Program-made: the position numbers and the translations under genes | Assembly (NCBI GenBank): GCA_014729945.1 | Contig: WJJC01000101.1 | Coordinates: 1 to 5,294 of the forward strand | DNA from: Candidatus Bathyarchaeota archaeon | GTDB taxonomy: Archaea; Thermoproteota; Bathyarchaeia; TCS64 | DNA length: 5,294 nucleotides | Reading direction: 5' to 3' | The notes under the pieces: generated by a model | The model's database searches: none | Told to the model about the DNA's origin: nothing | The model's input: only the letters and a program-made list of their open reading frames with translations | In this document: positions 3,955 to 5,294 of the stretch, piece by piece | Numbering within the stretch: the first letter of the stretch is position 1 | Layout: every line of letters starts with the position of its first letter

Positions 3955-5294
3955 ATGGCTCAACTAGAATCTGTAGAACAGGCTTTCATGCAATTTGTTG
4001 AGGATTTTGTTGATAAAAATGGTAGATTCAAATACGATCAACAAATCAGCGAAATGGCTGTTAAAGGCGATAAGAGCTTTGTCATAGATTTTATTGATCT
4101 ATATGGTTTTGATATAGAACTTGCTCAGATGATTCTAGATGATCCGGAAAGTAACACCCCTATTTTTACAACAGTGGTTAGAAGTAAACTCCGTACACGT
4201 GACCCTATATACGCTGAGAGCCTAAAACGTATCAATATAAGGTATAGGAATCTCCCAGCGGACACCCCGCTTAGAAAAATCGGGTCCGATCACATTGGAC
4301 GACTTGTTATGATGCACGGAATCATAGTAAGAGCATCATCAATAACCCCTCTAGTAATCAGGGCAACATTCAGATGTCCAGTATGTGGAGAATTGAATCA
4401 TATAGAACAAAGTGGTCAAACACTCCAGAAACCTCAGAAATGTCTTGCATGTGACAATAGGAAAAATTTCGAGCTTGTACCAAGGGAGTCAGTATTCATC
4501 GACCACCAGTTAGTAACTATACAGGAGAGACCAGAGGACCTTCCCCCTGGGCAATTACCTCGATCCATTACAGTTGAATTAAAAGACGATATAGTTGATG
4601 TTGCTCGTCCAGGAGACCGAATTACTATGACGGGGTCAATTAAACTACTTCCTAAATATGGTAGAGGGGGAGAACTCAGAACTTATGATATTCAAATTGA
4701 TGCAAGTTTCTGTGAAGTAAGTGGTAGAGACCAAGAATTATTAGAATTGACGCCCGAAGATGAAGAAGAGATTCTTGAGATAGCAAGGGATCCCTTTGTT
4801 CATCAGAAACTTCTCAACAGTATAGCCCCCAGCATATACGGAAACGAATACATCAAAGAATCAGTACTTTATCTTCTCCTTGGAGGAGTAGAAAAAGAAT
4901 TAGAAGATGTTAGAATAAGAGGCGACATAAACGTTCTTCTAGTCGGAGATCCGGGTACGGCAAAAAGCCAGATGCTTAACTTCTCAGCTAAGGTTGCACC
5001 CAGAGGACTAATGACTACTGGAAGAGGAAGTACAGCAGCGGGATTAACTGCTGCAGTAGTTAAGGAAGGGGGTACAGGTAACTTTGTTCTAGAAGCCGGG
5101 GCACTCGTATTAGCGGATAAAGGAATATGTTGTATTGACGAGATCGATAAAATGCGTGATGAGGATCGTGGTGCAATACACCCCGCAATGGAGCAACAGA
5201 TAGTTCCCATCGCCAAAGGTGGTATAGTCGCCACGTTGAACGCAAGATGTAGTATATTAGCTGCTGCTAACCCTACTCTGGGCAGATATAACCC
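3955..5294 (+). CDS. mcm: Replicative minichromosome maintenance helicase MCM, C-terminus beyond window
   Basis: The first 446 codons of an expected ~690; it runs off the right edge. MCM is the AAA+ hexameric 3'-5' helicase of archaeal chromosome replication. Seen in order: N-terminal helical domain (~1-100); a C4 zinc ribbon with Cys141, Cys144, Cys163 and Cys166; the OB-fold and N-terminal hairpin region around KYGRGGELRTYDIQIDA; Walker A GDPGTAKS (331-338, Lys337); the helix-2-insert region GRGSTAAGLTAAVVKEG; Walker B CCIDEIDKM (392-400); the pre-sensor-1 hairpin with Lys421; TLNARCSILAAANP with sensor-1 Asn439. The arginine finger, sensor 2 and C-terminal winged helix are off-window. The segment normally HEAMEQQTxSIAKAGI reads HPAMEQQIVPIAKGGI here. 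It starts one base after gins23; an AGGG about ten bases before the ATG may act as ribosome-binding site. ATG 3988 (Met12) is a less likely alternative. Confidence 0.97.
   Translation, partial: MAQLESVEQAFMQFVEDFVDKNGRFKYDQQISEMAVKGDKSFVIDFIDLYGFDIELAQMILDDPESNTPIFTTVVRSKLRTRDPIYAESLKRINIRYRNLPADTPLRKIGSDHIGRLVMMHGIIVRASSITPLVIRATFRCPVCGELNHIEQSGQTLQKPQKCLACDNRKNFELVPRESVFIDHQLVTIQERPEDLPPGQLPRSITVELKDDIVDVARPGDRITMTGSIKLLPKYGRGGELRTYDIQIDASFCEVSGRDQELLELTPEDEEEILEIARDPFVHQKLLNSIAPSIYGNEYIKESVLYLLLGGVEKELEDVRIRGDINVLLVGDPGTAKSQMLNFSAKVAPRGLMTTGRGSTAAGLTAAVVKEGGTGNFVLEAGALVLADKGICCIDEIDKMRDEDRGAIHPAMEQQIVPIAKGGIVATLNARCSILAAANPTLGRYN

Noticed and set aside
4869..5245. Two minus-strand frames inside mcm, one low-complexity Pro/Ser-rich
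   Set aside because: They are complement shadows of the Walker A to sensor-1 region of MCM.

Overview
This window looks archaeal, most likely from the Nitrososphaerota/Thermoproteota side of the tree and AT-rich. The evidence is a gins23-mcm replication pair, an Ogg2-type 8-oxoguanine glycosylase, a tRNA-Tyr with a C1-G72 pair and an archaeal-type intron at position 37/38, and TATA-like boxes about 25 bases upstream of starts that lack clear leaders. The lineage is inferred from gene content and protein style; no similarity search could be run.

Layout from left to right: (1) a Gfo/Idh/MocA-type oxidoreductase on the minus strand, with its N-terminal 241 residues in the window and the rest beyond base 1; (2) an AT-rich spacer; (3) an intron-containing tRNA-Tyr(GUA) on the minus strand, with its own promoter; (4) a small stand-alone two-CBS protein on the plus strand, ending in a T7 tract; (5) convergent to it, a minus-strand pair of ogg (upstream) and an MtnA-family sugar-phosphate isomerase (downstream), 33 bases apart; (6) a 96-base divergent promoter region; (7) on the plus strand, gins23 followed one base later by mcm, which runs off the right edge at residue 446 just past sensor 1.

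The right half joins replication and repair. Gins23 and MCM are two parts of the archaeal CMG-like replicative helicase and appear co-transcribed. The divergently transcribed glycosylase removes oxidised guanine. MtnA belongs to methionine salvage or a related sugar-phosphate isomerisation. The left half (oxidoreductase, tRNA, CBS protein) shows no clear functional link to it. I see no mobile element, CRISPR array, prophage or defence system. The window reads as chromosomal core.

The points most worth a second look are residue-level departures within familiar families: the oxidoreductase lacks all three canonical catalytic residues, MCM has two prolines next to its pre-sensor-1 hairpin, and the second CBS repeat lacks the usual nucleotide-binding positions. 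The tRNA-Tyr precursor also has an unusual splice motif and a competing 11-bp helix. No clearly new multi-gene system is visible.
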